From positions 16,990,800 through 17,054,799 of the forward strand of contig NC_091131.1 in the NCBI RefSeq assembly GCF_040183065.1: DNA of 64,000 nucleotides. Direction: 5' to 3'. The notes beneath the pieces are model-generated. The model was not told where the DNA came from, did not search any database, and was given only the letters and a program-made list of their open reading frames with translations. This document shows positions 1 to 15,000 of the stretch, one piece after another. Every line of letters starts with the position of its first letter. Positions within the stretch are counted from its first letter, which is position 1. Source of the DNA: Periplaneta americana. Taxonomy: Eukaryota > Arthropoda > Insecta > Blattodea > Blattidae. A program made the position numbers and the translations under genes.

Positions 1-1818
1 ATCTCTGGTGTAAAGGACAACTTTCTATCCCCGTGCGTTTGGACAGGAGAGACCGGCAAAATTTAAAAAATCGGGCATATTCACCTTCCAAAAAAGAAAT
101 TTTTCTACTCAAGGAGAACGAAGCGAACCAGGGGCCCGCCCTTTTAGCTGTAGCATCCTGGTATCCTCAGTAATAACCACCGTGAAAATCCAGCAAATCC
201 GCAGCACTTTCTTCTACACTTTATTTTCCGGTACCTATGGTATTTCGGTCTCTATTTCCGGGAATAATGACCCTACCGAAGAACGGGATACGGTCCCGTA
301 TTCCCCCTTGACTTACTTGTTACACAATAGCCTCAAACCGGGAATCGCGAACACAAGTTGATTTTCGAAAAAATCCAGCAAATCCGCCGCACAATTTTCT
401 ACAATTTTTTCTCCGGTACCTATGGTATTTCGGTTTGTAATTCCGGTAATAATGACCCTACGGAGGAACGGGATACGGTCCTGTATTCCCCCTTGACTTA
501 CTTGTTACACGATAGCCTCAAACCGGGAATCGCGAACACAAGTTGATTTTCGAAAAAAAAATGGCAACCACTATTCTGCCGACATTCTAGCCTCCATAAT
601 TCCTCAGTGCTTGAAGTGACAATAAAGCCGAAGAGTGCGTTGAATTCAGCTCCTCAAACTCTATCTCTGGTGTAAAGGACAACTTTCTATCCCCGTGGGT
701 TTGGACAGGAGAGACCGGCAAAATTTGAAAAATCTGGCATTTTGACCTTCGAAAAAAGAAATTTTTCTACACAAGGAGAACGAAGTGAACCAGGGGCCAG
801 CCCTTTTAGCTGTAGCATCCAGGTATCCTCAGCAATAACCACCGTGAAAATCCAGCAAATCCGCCGCACTTACTTCTACACTTTTTTTTCCGGTACCTAT
901 GGTATTTCGGTCTCTAATTGCGGGATTAATGACCCTACCGAGGAACGGGATACGGTCCAGTATTCCCCCTTGACTTACTTGTTACACAATAGCCTCAAAC
1001 CGGGAATCGCGAACACAAGTTGATTTTCGAAAAAATCCAGCAAATCCGCCGCACTTTTTTCTACACTTTTTTCTCCGGTACCTATGGTATTTCGGTCTGT
1101 AATTCCGGGAATAATGACCCTACCGAGGAACGGCATACGGTCCTGTATTCCCCCTTGACTTACTTGTTACACGATAGCCTCAAACCGGGAATCGCGAACA
1201 CAAGTTGATTTTCGAAAAAAAAATGGGAGGGGTTTAAACCACTATTCTGCCGACATTCTAGCCGCCGTAATTCCTCAGTGCTTGAAGTGACAATAAAGCC
1301 GAAGAGTGCGTTGAATTCAGCTCCTCAAACTCTATCTCTGGTGTAAAGGACAACTTTCTATCCCCGTGCGTTTGGACAGGAGAGACCGGCAAAATTTAAA
1401 GAATCGGGCATTTTGACCTTCCAAAATAGAAATTTTTCTACACAAGGAGAACGAAGCGAACCAGGGGCCCGCCCTTTTAGCTGTAGCATCCTGGTATCCT
1501 CAGTAATAACCACCGTGAAAATCCAGCAAATCCGCCGCACTTTCTTCAACACTTTTTTTTCCGGTACCTATGGTATTTCGGTCTCTATTTCCGGGAATAA
1601 TGACCCTACCGAAGAACGGGATACGGTCCTGTATTCCCCCTTGACTTACTTGTTACACAACAGCCTCAAACCGGGAATCGCGAACACAAGTTGATTTTCG
1701 AAAAAAAATGGGAAGGGTTTAAACCACTATTCTGCCGACATTCTAGCCGCCATAATTCCTCAGTGCTTGAAGTGACAATAAAGCCGAAGAGTGCGTTGAA
1801 TTCAGCTCCTCAAACTCT

Positions 1819-4800
1819 ATCTCTGGTGTAAAAGACAACGTTCTATCCCCGTGCGTTTGGACAGGAGAGACCGGCAAAATTTCAAAATTCGGGCATTTTG
1901 ACATTCCAAAAAAGAAATTTTTCTACACAAGGGGAACGAAGCGAACAAGGGGCCCGCCCTTTCAGCTGTAGCATCCAGGTATCCTCAGTAATAACCACCG
2001 TGAAAATCCAGCAAATCCGCCGCACTTTCTTCTACACTTTTTTTTCCGGTACTTATGGTATTTCGGTCTCTAATTCCGGGAATAATGACCCTACCGAGGA
2101 ACGGGATACGGTCCTGTATTCCCCCTTGACTTACTTGTTACACGATAGCCTCAAACCGGGAATCGCGAACACAAGTTGATTTTCGAAAAAAAAAATGGCA
2201 ATGGTATTCTGCCGACATTCTAGCTGCCATAATTCCTCAGTGCTTGAAGTGACAATAAAGACGAAGAGTGCGTTGAATTCAGCTCCTCAAACTCTATCTC
2301 TGGTGTAAAGGACAACTTTCTATCCCCGTTCGTTTGGACAGGAGAGACCGGCAAAATTTAAAAAATCGGGCATTTTGACCCTCCAGAAAAGAAATTTTTC
2401 TACACAAGGAGAACGAAGCGAACCATGGGCCCGCCCTTTTAGCTGTAGCATCCAGGTATCCTCAGTAATAACCACCGTGAAAATCCAGCAAATCCGCCGC
2501 ACTTTTTCCTACATTTTTTTTTTGCGGTACCTTTGGTATTTCGGTCTCTAATTCCGGGAATAATGACCCTACCGAGGAAAGGGATACGGTCCTGTATTCC
2601 CCTGCACTTACTTGTTACACGATAGCCTCAAACCGGGAATCGCGAACACAAGATGATATTCTGCTGACATTCTAGCCGCCATAATTCCTCAGTGCTTGAA
2701 GTGACAATAAAGCCGAAGAGTGCGTTGAATTCAGCTCCTCAAACTCTATCTCTGGTGTAAAGGACAACTTTCTATCCCCGTGCGTTTGGACAGGAGAGAC
2801 GGGCAAATTTTGAAAAATCGAGCATTTTGACCTTCCAAAAAAGAAATTTTTCTACACAAGGAGAACGAAGCGAACCAGGGGCCCGCCCTTTTAGCTGTAG
2901 CATCCAGGTATCCTCAGTAATAACCACCGTGAAAATCCAGCAAATCCGCCGCACTTTCTTCTACACTTTTTTTTCCGGTACCTATGGCATTTCGGTCTCT
3001 AATGCCGGGAATAATGACCCTACCGAGGAACGGGATACGGTCCTGTATTCCCCCTTGACTTACTTGTTACACGATAGCCTCAAAGCGGGAATCGCGAACA
3101 CAAGTTGGTTTTCGAAAAAAAAATTCTGCCGACATTAAAGCCGCCATAATTCCTCAGTGCTTGAAGTGACAATAAAGCCGAAGAGTGCGTTGAATTCAGC
3201 TCCTCAATCTCTATCTCTGGTGTAAAGGACAACTTTCTATCCCCGTGCGTTTGGACAGGAGAGACCGGCAAAATTTAAAAAATCGGGCATTTTGACCCTC
3301 CAAAAAAGAAATTTTTCTACACAACGAGAACGAAGGGAACCATGGGCCCGCCCTTTTAGCTGTAGCATCCAGGTATCCTCAGTAATAACCACCGTGAAAA
3401 TCCAGCAAATCCGCCGCACTTTCTTCTACACAATTTTTTTTCCGGTACCTATCCTTTTTCGGTTTCTAATTCCGGGAATAATGACCCTACCGAGGAACGG
3501 GATACGGTCCTGTATTCCCACTTGACTTACTTGTTACACGATAGCCTCAAACCGGGAATCGCGAACACAAGTTGATTTTGAAAAAAATCCAGCGAATCCG
3601 CCGCACTTTTTTCTACACTTTTTTTTCCGGTACCTATGGTATTTCGGTCTGTAATTCCGGGAATAATGACCCTACCGAGGAACGGGATACGGTCCTGTAT
3701 TCCCCCTTGACTTACTTGTTACACGATAGCCTCAAACCGGGAATCGCGAACATAAGTTGATTTTCGAAAAAAAATGGGAAGGGTTTAAACCACTATTCTG
3801 CCGACATTCTAGCCGCCATAATTCCTCAGTGCTTGAAGTGACAATAAAGCAGAAGAGTGCGTTGAATTCAGCTCCTCAAACTCTATCTCAGGTGTAAAGG
3901 ACAACTTTCTATCCCCCTGCGTTTGGACAGGAGAGACCGGCACAATTTCAAAAATCGGGCATTTTGACCTTCCAAAAAAGAAATTTTTCTACACAAGGAG
4001 AACGAAGCGAACCAGGGGCCAGCCCTTTTAGCTGTAGCATCCTGGTATCCTCAGTAATAACCACCGTGAAAATCCAGCAAATCCGCCGCACTTTCTTCTA
4101 CACTTTATTTTCCGGTACCTATGGTATTTCGGTCTCTATTTCCGGGAATAATGACCCTACCGAAGAACGGGATACGGTCCTGTATTCCCCCTTGACTTAC
4201 TTGTTACACAATAGCCTCAAACCGGGAATCGCGAACACAAGTTGATTTTCGAAAAAATCCAGCAAATCCGCCGCACTTTTTTCTACACTTTTTTTTCCGG
4301 TACCTATGGTATTTCGGTCTGTAATTCCGGGAATAATGACCCTACCGAGGAACGGAATACGGTCCTTTATTCCCCCTTGACTTACTTGTTACACGATAGC
4401 CTCAAACCGGGAATCGCGAACACAAGTTGATTTTCGAAAAAAAATTCTGCCGACATTCTAGCCGCCATACTTCCTCAGTGCTTGAAGTGACAATAAAGCC
4501 GAAGAGTGCGTTGAATTCAGCTCCTCAAACTCTATCTCTGATGTAAAGGACAACTTTCTATCCCCGTGCGTTTGGACAGGAGAGACCGGCACAATTTCAA
4601 AAATCGGGCATTTTGACCTTCCAAAAAAGAAATTTTTCTACACAAGGAGAACGAAGCGAACCAGGGGCTAGCCCTTTTAGCTGTAGCATCCTGGTATCCT
4701 CAGTAATAACCACCGTGAAAATCCAGCAAATCCGCCGCACTTTCTTCTACACTTTATTTTCCGGTACCTATGCTATTTCGGTCTCTATTTCCGGGAATAA

Positions 4801-7800
4801 TGACCCTACCGAAGAACGGGATACGGTCCTGTATTCCCCCTTGACTTACTTGTTACACAATAGCCTCAAACCGGGAATCGCGAACACAAGTTGATTTTCG
4901 AAAAAATCCAGCAAATCCGCCGCACTTTTTTCTACACTTTTTTTTCCGGTACCTATGGTATTTCGGTCTGTAATTCCGGGAATAATGACCCTACCGAGGA
5001 ACGGGATACGGTCCTGTATTCCCCCTTGACTTACTTGATACACGATAGCCTCAAACCGGGAATCGCGAACACAAGTTGATTTTCGAAAAAAAAAGGGAAG
5101 GGTTTAAACCACTATTCTGCATACATTCTAGCCACCATAATTCCTCTGTGCTTGAAGTGACAATAAAGCCGAAGAGTGCGTTGAATTCAGCTCCTCAAAC
5201 TCTATCTCTGGTGTAAAAGACAACGTTCTATCCCCGTGCGTTTGGACAGGAGAGACCGGCAAAATTTCAAAATTCGGGCATTTTGACATTCCAAAAAAGA
5301 AATTTTTCTACACAAGGAGAACGAAGCGAACCAGGGGCCCGCCCTTTTAGCTGTAGCATCCAGGTATCCTCAGTAATAACCACCGTGAAAATCCAGCAAA
5401 TCCGCCGCACTTTCTTCTACACTTTTTTTTCCGGTACTTATGGTATTTCGGTCTCTAATTCCGGGAATAATGACCCTACCGAGGAACGGGATACGGTCCT
5501 GTATTCCCCCTTGACTTACTTGTTACACGATAGCCTCAAACCGGGAATCGCAAACACAAGTTGATTTTCGAAAAAAAAAAATGGCAATGGTATTCTGCCG
5601 ACATTCTAGCCGCCATACTTCCTCAGTGCTTGAAGTGACAATAAAGCCGAAGAGTGCGTTGAATTCAGCTCCTCAAACTCTATCTCTGGTGTAAAGGACA
5701 ACTTTCTATCCCCGTGCGTTTGGACAGGAGAGACCGGCAAAATTTAAAAAATCGGGCATTTTGACCCTCCAAAAAAGAAATTTTTCTACACAAGGAGAAC
5801 GAAGCGAACCAGGGGCCCGCCCTTTTAGCTGTAGCATCCAGGTATCCTCAGTAATAACCACCGTGTAAATCCAGGAAATCCGCCGCACTTTCTTCTACAC
5901 TTTTTTTTCCGGTACCTATGCTATTTCGGTCTCTAATTCCGGGAATAATGACCCTACCGAGGAACGGGATACGGTCCTGTATTCCCCCTTGACTTACTTG
6001 TTACACGATAGCCTCAAACCGGGAATCGCGAACACAAGTTGATTTTCGAAAAAAAAAATGGCAATGTAAACCACTACTCTGCCGACATTCTAGTCGCCAT
6101 AATTCCTCAGTGCTTGAAGTGACAATAAAGCCGAAGAGTGCGTTGAATTCAGCTCCTCAAACTCTATCTCTGGTGTAAAGGACAACTTTCTATCCCCGTG
6201 CGTTTGGACAGGAGAGACCGGCAAAATTAAAAAAATCGGGCATTTTGACCTTCCAAAAAAGAAATTTTTCTACTCAAGGAGAACGAAGCGAACCAGGGGC
6301 CCGCCCTTTTAGCTGTAGCATCCAGGTATCCTCAGTAATAACCACCGTGAAAATCCAGCAAATCCGCCGCACTTTCTTCTACACTTTTTTTTTCCGGTAC
6401 CTACGGTATTTCGGTCTCTAATTCCGGGAATAATGACCATACCGACGAAGGGGATACGCTCCTGTATTCCCCCTTGACTTACTTGTTACACGATAGCCTA
6501 AAACCGGGAATCGCGAACACAAGTTGATTTTCGAAAAATAAAATTGGAAGGGCTCTATACTGCCGACATTGTAGCCGCCATAATTCCTCAGTGCTTGAAG
6601 TGACAATAAAGCCGAAGAGTGCGTTGAATTCAGCTCCTCAAACTCTATCTCTGGTGTAAAGGACAACTTTCTATCCCCGTGCGTTTGGACAGGAGATATC
6701 GGCAAAATTTCAAAAATCGGGCATTTTGACCCTCCAAAAAAGAAATTTTTCTACACAAGGAGAACGAAGCGAACCTGGGGCCCGCCCTATTAGCTGTAGC
6801 ATCCAGGTATCATCAGTAATACCCACCGTGAAAATCCAGCAAATCCGCCGCACTTTCTTCTACACTTTTTTTTTCCGGTACCTATGGTATTTCGGTCTCT
6901 AATTCCGGGAATAATGACCCTACCGAGGAACGGGATACGGTCCTGTATTCCCCCTTGACTTACTTGTTACACGATAGCCTCAAACCGGGAACCGCGAACA
7001 CAAGTTGATTTTCGAAAAAAAAATGGGAATGTTTAAACCACTATTCTGCCGACATTCTAGCCGCCATAATTCCTCCGCGCTTCAAGTGACAATAAAGCCG
7101 AAGAGTGCGTTGAATTCAGCTCCTCAAACTCTATCTCTGGTGTAAAAGACAACGTTCTATCCCCGTGCGTTTGGACAGGAGAGACCGGCAAAATTTCAAA
7201 ATTCGGGCATTTTGACATTCCAAAAAAGAAATTTTTCTACACAAGGAGAACGAAGCGAACCAGGGGCCCGCCCTTTTAGCTGTAGCATCCAGGTATCCTC
7301 AGTAATAACCACCGTGAAAATCCAGCAAATCCGCCGCACTTTCTTCTACACTTTTTTTTCCGGTACTTATGGTATTTCGGTCTCTAATTCCGGGAATAAT
7401 GACCCTACCGAGGAACGGGATACGGTCCTGTATTCCCCCTTGACTTACTTGTTACACGATAGCCTCAAACCGGGAATCGCGAACACAAGTTGATTTTCGA
7501 AAAAAAAAAATGGCAATGGTATTCTGCCGACATTCTAGCCGCCATAATTCCTCAGTGCTTGAAGTGACAATAAAGACGAAGAGTGCGTTGAATTCAGCTC
7601 CTCAAACTCTATCTCTGGTGTAAAGGACAACTTTCTATCCCCGTGCGTTTGGACAGGAGAGACCGGCAAAATTTAAAAAATCGGGCATTTTGACCCTCCA
7701 AAAAAGAAATTTTTCTACACAAGGAGAACGAAGCGAACCATGGGCCCGCCCTTTTAGCTGTAGCATCCAGGTATCCTCAGTAATAACCACCGTGAAAATC

Positions 7801-10800
7801 CAGCAAATCCGCCGCACTTTTTTCTACACTTTTTTTTCCGGTACCTATGGTACTTCGGTCTCTAATTCCGGGAATAATGACCGTACCGAGGAACGGGATA
7901 CGGTCCTGCATTCCCCCTTGACTTACTTGTTACAAGATAGCCTCAAACCGGGAATCGCGAACACAAGTTGATTTTGGGAAAAAAAAAAAAATGGGAAGGG
8001 TTTAAACCACTATTCTGCCGACATTCTAGTCGCCATATTTCCTCAGTGCTTGAAGTGACTATAAAGCCGAAGAGTGCGTTGAATTCAGCTCCTCAAACTC
8101 TATCTCTGGTGTAAAGGACAACTTTCTATCCCCGTGCGTTTGGACAGGAGAGACGGGCAAATTTTGAAAAATCGAGCATTTTGACCTTCCAAAAAAGAAA
8201 TTTTTCTACACAAGGAGAACGAAGCGAACCAGGGGCCCGCCCTTTTAGCTGTAGCATCCAGGTATCCTCAGTAATAACCACCGTGAAAATCCAGCAAATC
8301 CGCCGCACTTTCTTCTACACTTTTTTTTCCGGTACCTATGGCATTTCGGTCTCTAATGCCGGGAATAATGACCCTACCGAGGAACGGGACACGGTCCTGT
8401 ATTCCCCCTTGACTTACTTGTTACACGATAGCCTCAAACCGGGAATCGCGAACACAAGTTGGTTTTCGAAAAAAAAATTCTGCCGACATTAAAGCCGCCA
8501 TAATTCCTCAGTGCTTGCAGTGACAATAAAGCCGAAGAGTGCGTTGAATTCAGCTCCTCAATCTCTATCTCTGGTGTAAAGGACAACTTTCTATCCCCGT
8601 GCGTTTGGACAGGAGAGACCGGCAAAATTTAAAAAATCGGGCATTTTGACCCTCCAAAAAAGAAATTTTTCTACACAAGGAGAACGAAGCGAACCATGGG
8701 CCCGCCCTATTAGCTGTAGCATCCAGGTATCCTCAGTAATAACCACCGTGAAAATCCAGCAAATCCGCCGCACTTTCTTCTACACAATTTTTTTTCCGGT
8801 ACCTATCCTTTTTCGGTTTCTAATTCCGGGAATAATGACCCTACCGAGGAACGGGATACGGTCCTGTATTCCCACTTGACTTACTTGTTACACGATAGCC
8901 TCAAACCGGGAATCGCGAACACAAGTTGATTTTGAAAAAAATCCAGCAAATCCGCCGCACTTTTTTCTACACTTTTTTCTCCGGTACCTATGGTATTTCG
9001 GTCTGTAATTCCGGGAATAATGACCCTACCGAGGAACGGGATACGGTCCTGTATTCCCCCTTGACTTACTTGTTACACGATAGCCTCAAACCGGAAATCG
9101 CGAACACAAGTTGATTTTCGAAAAAAAATGGGAAGGGTTTAAACCACTATTCTGCCGACATTCTAGCCGCCATAATTCCTCAGTGCTAGAAGTGACAATA
9201 AAGCCGAAGAGTGCGTTGAATTCAGCTCCTCAAACTCTATCTCAGGTGTAAAGGACAACTTTCTATCCCCGTGCGTTTGGACAGGAGAGACCGGCACAAT
9301 TTCAAAAATCGGGCATTTTGACCTTCCAAAAAAGAAATTTTTCTACACAAGGAGAACGAAGCGAACCAGGGGCCAGCCCTTTTAGCTGTAGCATCCTGGT
9401 ATCCTCAGTAATAACCACCGTGAAAATCCAGCAAATCCGCCGCACTTTCTTCTACACTTTATTTTCCGGTACCTATGGTATTTCGGTCTCTATTTCCGGG
9501 AATAATGACCCTACCGAAGAACGGGATACGGTCCTGTTTTCCCCCTTGACTTACTTGTTACACAATAGCCTCAAACCGGGAATCGCGAACACAAGTTGAT
9601 TTTCGAAAAAATCCAGCAAATCCGCCGCACTTTTTTCTACACTTTTTTTTCCGGTACCTATGGTATTTCGGTCTGTAATTCCGGGAATAATGACCCTACC
9701 GAGGAACGGGATACGGTCCTTTATTCCCCCTTGACTTACTTGTTACACGATAGCCTCAAACCGGGAATCGCGAACACAAGTTGATTTTCGAAAAAAAATT
9801 CTGCCGACATTCTAGCCGCCATACTTCCTCAGTGCTTGAAGTGACAATAAAGCCGAAGAGTGCGTTGAATTCAGCTCCTCAAACTCTATCTCTGATGTAA
9901 AGGACAACTTTCTATCCCCGTGCGTTTGGACAGGAGAGACCGGCACAATTTCAAAAATCGGGCATTTTGACCTTCCAAAAAAGAAATTTTTCTACACAAG
10001 GAGAACGAAGCGAACCAGGGGCTAGCCCTTTTAGGTGTAGCATCCTGGTATCCTCAGTAATAACCACCGTGAAAATCCAGCAAATCCGCCGCACTTTCTT
10101 CTACACTTTATTTTCCGGTACCTATGCTATTTCGGTCTCTATTTCCGGGAATAATGACCCTACCGAAGAACGGGATACGGTCCTGTATTCCCCCTTGACT
10201 TACTTGTTACACAATAGCCTCAAACCGGGAATCGCGAACACAAGTTGATTTTCGAAAAAATCCAGCAAATCCGCCGCACTTTTTTCTACACTTTTTTTTC
10301 CGGTACCTATGGTATTTCGGTCTGTAATTCCGGGAATAATGACCCTACCGAGGAAGGGGATACGGTCCTGTATTCCCCCTTGACTTACTTGATACACGAT
10401 AGCCTCAAACCGGGAATCGCAAACACAAGTTGATTTTCGAAAAAAAAAAATGGCAATGGTATTCTGCCGACATTCTAGCCGCCATACTTCCTCAGTGCTT
10501 GAAGTGACAATAAAGCCGAAGAGTGCGTTGAATTCAGCTCCTCAAACTCTATCTCTGGTGTAAAGGACAACTTTCTATCCCCGTGCGTTTGGACAGGAGA
10601 GACCGGCAAAATTTAAAAAATCGGGCATTTTGACCCTCCAAAAAAGAAATTTTTCTACACAAGGAGAACGAAGCGAACCAGGGGCCCGCCCTTTTAGCTG
10701 TAGCATCCAGGTATCCTCAGTAATAACCACCGTGTAAATCCAGGAAATCCGCCGCACTTTCTTCTACACTTTTTTTTCCGGTACCTATGCTATTTCGGTC

Positions 10801-12000
10801 TCTAATTCCGGGAATAATGACCCTACCGAGGAACGGGATACGGTCCTGTATTCCCCCTTGACTTACTTGTTACACGATAGCCTCAAACCGGGAATCGCGA
10901 ACACAAGTTGATTTTCGAAAAAAAAAATGGCAATGTAAACCACTACTCTGCCGACATTCTAGTCGCCATAATTCCTCAGTGCTTGAAGTGACAATAAAGC
11001 CGAAGAGTGCGTTGAATTCAGCTCCTCAAACTCTATCTCTGGTGTAAAGGACAACTTTCTATCCCCGTGCGTTTGGACAGGAGAGACCGGCAAAATTAAA
11101 AAAATCGGGCATTTTGACCTTCCAAAAAAGAAATTTTTCTACTCAAGGAGAACGAAGCGAACCAGGGGCCCGCCCTTTTAGCTGTAGCATCCAGGTATCC
11201 TCAGTAATAACCACCGTGAAAATCCAGCAAATCCGCCGCACTTTCTTCTACACTTTTTTTTTCCGGTACCTACGGTATTTCGGTCTCTAATTCCGGGAAT
11301 AATGACCATACCGACGAAGGGGATACGCTCCTGTATTCCCCCTTGACTTACTTGTTACACGATAGCCTAAAACCGGGAATCGCGAACACAAGTTGATTTT
11401 CGAAAAATAAAATTGGAAGGGCTCTATACTGCCGACATTGTAGCCGCCATAATTCCTCAGTGCTTGAAGTGACAATAAAGCCGAAGAGTGCGTTGAATTC
11501 AGCTCCTCAAACTCTATCTCTGGTGTAAAGGACAACTTTCTATCCCCGTGCGTTTGGACAGGAGATATCGGCAAAATTTCAAAAATCGGGCATTTTGACC
11601 CTCCAAAAAAGAAATTTTTCTACACAAGGAGAACGAAGCGAACCAGGGGCCCGCCCTATTAGCTGTAGCATCCACGTATCATCAGTAATACCCACCGTGA
11701 AAATCCAGCAAATCCGCCGCACTTTCTTCTACACTTTTTTTTTCCGGTACCTATCGCATTTCGGTCTCTAATTCCGGGAATAATGACCCTACCGAGGAAC
11801 GGGATACGGTCCTGTATTCTCCCTTGACTTACTTGTTACACGATAGCCTCAAACCGGGAACCGCGAACACAAGTTGATTTTCGAAAAAAAAATGGGAATG
11901 TTTAAACCACTATTCTGCCGACATTCTAGCCGCCATAATTCCTCAGCGCTTGAAGTGACAATAAAGCCGAAGAGTGCGTTGAATTCAGCTCCTCAAACTC
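1819..12000. repeat. Higher-order satellite repeat: two super-units offset by ~5.35 kb
   Basis: Private variants in monomers from 1819-7128 recur in the same order in 7129-12000. Corresponding positions differ by exactly 5354 bp through the middle of the block (for example 2827/8181, 3292/8646, 3964/9318, 4613/9967). After ~10430 the offset falls to 4869 bp because the second block lacks one 485-bp monomer (the one starting near 5199). The first super-unit thus has ten monomers and the second nine. This is a segmental tandem duplication of an already tandem array, followed by loss of one monomer. Confidence 0.93.
3572..5079. repeat. Composite ~660-bp satellite monomers with a partial internal duplication
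   Basis: Three successive monomers here (from 3211, 3883 and 4533) carry an extra ~185-bp copy of the monomer half that runs from AATCCAGCAAATCCGCC to GCGAACACAAGTTGATTTTC. It is joined directly after the previous GATTTTCGAAAAA. The same junction occurs near 358, 1020, 8926, 9596 and 10245. The recurrent A-rich joint, GATTTTCGAAAAAATCCAGC, implies one founding event that spread with the higher-order unit rather than independent deletions. Confidence 0.9.
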
Positions 12001-15000
12001 TATCTCTGGTGTAAAGGACAACTTTCTATCCCCGTGCGTTTGGACAGGAGAGACCGGCAAAATTAAAAAAATCGGGCATTTTGACCTTCCAAAAAAGAAA
12101 TTTTTCTACTCAAGGAGAACGAAGCGAACCAGGGGCCCGCCCTTTTAGCTGTAGCATCCAGATATCCTCAGTAATAACCACCGTGAAAATCCAGCAAATC
12201 CGCCGCACTTTCTTCTACAATTCTTTTTCCGGTACCTATTGTATTTCGGTCTCTAATACCGGGAATAATGACCCTACCGAGGAACGGGATACGGTCCTGT
12301 ATTTCCCCTTGCCTTACATGTTACACGATAGCCTCAAACCGGGAATCGCGAACACAAGTTGATTTTCGACAAAAAAATTCTGCCGACATTCTAGCCGCCA
12401 TAATTCCTCAGTGCTTGAAGTGACAATAAAGCCGAAGAGTGCGTTGAATTCAGCTCCTCAAACTCTATCTCTGGTGTAAAGGACAACTTTCTATCCCCGT
12501 GCGTTTGCACAGGAGAGACCGGCAAAATTTCAAAAATCGGGCATTTTGACCCTCCGAAGAAGAAATTTTTCTACAGAAGGAGAACGAAGCGAACCTGGGG
12601 CCCGCTCTTTTAGCTGTAGCATCCAGGTATCCTCAGTAATAACCACCGTGAAAATCCAGCAAATCCGCCGCACTTTCTTCTACACTTTTTTTTCCGGTAC
12701 CTATGGTATTTCGGTCTCTAATTCCGGGAATAATGACCATACCGAGGAACGGGATACGGTCCTGTATTCCCCCTTGACTTACTTGTTACACGATAGCCTC
12801 AAACCGGGAATCGCGAACACAAGTTGATTTTCGAAGAAAAAAAATGGGAATGGTATTCTGCCGACATTCTAGCCGCCATAATTCCTCAGTGCTTGAAGTG
12901 ACAATAAAGCCGAAGAGTGCGTTGAATTCAGCTCCTCAAACTCTATCTCTGGTGTAAAGGACAACTATCTATCCCCTGCGTTTGGACAGGAGAGACCGGC
13001 AAAATTAAAAAAATCGGGCATTTTTCCTTCCAAAAAAGAAATTTTTCTACACAAGGAGAACGAAGCGAACCAGGGGCCCCCCCTTTTAGCTGTAGCATCC
13101 AGGTATCCTCAGTAATAACCACCGTGAAAATCCAGCAAATCCGCCGCACTTTCTTCTACACTTTTTTTTCCGGTACCTATGGTATTTCGGTCTCTAATTC
13201 CGGGAATAATGACCATACCGAGGAACGGGATACGGTCCTGTATTCCCCCTTGACTTACTTGTTACACGATAGCCTCAAACCGGGAATCGCGAACACAAGT
13301 TGATTTTCGAAAAAAAAAATTGGAAGGGCTCTATACTGCCGACATTGTAGCCGCCATAATTCCTCAGTGCTTGAAGTGACAATAAAGCCGAAGAGTGCGT
13401 TGAATTCAGCTCCTCAAACTCTATCTCTGGTGTAAAGGACAACTTTCTATCCCCGTGCGTTTGGACAGGAGAGACCGGCAAAATTTAAAAAATCGGGCAT
13501 TTTGACCCTCCAAAAAAGAAATTTTTCTACTGGAGGAGAACCAAGCGAACCAGGGGCCCGCCCTTTTAGCTGTAGCATCCAGGTATCCTCAGTAATAACC
13601 ACCGTGATAATCCAGGAAATCCGCCGCACTTTCTTCTACACTTTTTTTTCCGGTACCTATGGTATTTCGGTCTCTAATTCCGGGAATAATGACCCCACCG
13701 AGGAACGGGATACGGTCCTGTATTCCCCCTTGACTTACTTGTTACACGATAGCCTCAAACCGGGAATCGCGAACACAAGTTGATTTTCGAAAAAAAAATG
13801 GCAATGGTTTAAACCACTACTCTGCCGACATTCTAGTCGCCATAATTCCTCAGTGCTTGATGTGACAATAAAGCCGAAGAGTGCGTTGAATTCAGCTCCT
13901 CAAACTCTATCTCTGGTGTAAAGGACAACTTTCTATCCCCGTGCGTTTGGACAGGAGAGACCGGCAAATTTAAAAAAATCGGGGATTTTGACCTTCCAAA
14001 AAAGAAAGTTTTCTACTCAAGGAGAACGAAGCGAACCAGGGGCCCGCCCTTTTAGCTGTAGCATCCAGGTATCCTCAGTAATAACCACCGTGAAAATCCA
14101 GCAAATCCGCCGCACTTTCTTCTACACTTTTTTTTTCCGGTACCTATGGTATTTCGGTCTCTAATTCCGGGAATAATGACCATACCGACGAAGGGGATAC
14201 GGTCCTGTATTCCCCCTTGACTTACTTGTTACACGATAGCCTCAAACCGGGAATCGTGAACACAAGTTGATTTTCGAAAAAAAAAAAAGGGGAAGGGTTT
14301 AAACCACTATTCTGCCGACATTCTAGCCGCCATAATTCCTCAGTGCTTGAAGTGACAATAAAGCCGAAGAGTGCGTTGAATTCAGCTCCTAAAACTCTAT
14401 CTCTGGTGTAAAGGACAACTATCTATCCCCGTGCGTTTGGACAGGAGAGACCGGAAAAATTAAAAAAATCGGGCATTTTGACCTTCCAAAAAAGAAAGTT
14501 TTCTACTCAAGGAGAACGAAGCGAACCAGGGGCCCGCCCTTTTAGCTGTAGCATCCAGGTATCCTCAGTAATAACCACCGTGAAAATCCAGCAAATCCGC
14601 CGCACTTTCTTCTACACTTTTTTTTCCGGTACCTATGGTATTTCGGTCTCTAATTCCGGGAATAATGACCATACCGACGAAGGGGATACGGTCCTGTATT
14701 CCCCCTTTACTTACTTGTTACACGATAGCCTAAAACCGGGAATAGCGAACACAAGTTGATTTTCGAAAAATAAAATTGGAAGGGCTCTATACTGCCGACA
14801 TTGTAGCCGCCATAATTCCTCAGTGCTTGAAGTGACAATAAAGCCGAAGAGTGCGTTGAATTCAGCTCCTCAAACTCTATCTATGGTGTAAAGGACAACT
14901 TTCTATCCCCGTGTGTTTGGACAGGAGAGACCGGCAAAATTTCAAAAATCGGGCATTTTGACCTTCCAAAAAAGAAATTTTTCTACACAAGGAGAACGAA

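Noticed and set aside
742-1023. Repeated ~93-codon frame in each satellite monomer as a conserved gene family
   Set aside because: The frames begin at TTG, not ATG, overlap open frames on the other strand, and are conserved only as far as the satellite itself is homogenised. No promoter, splice or domain evidence.
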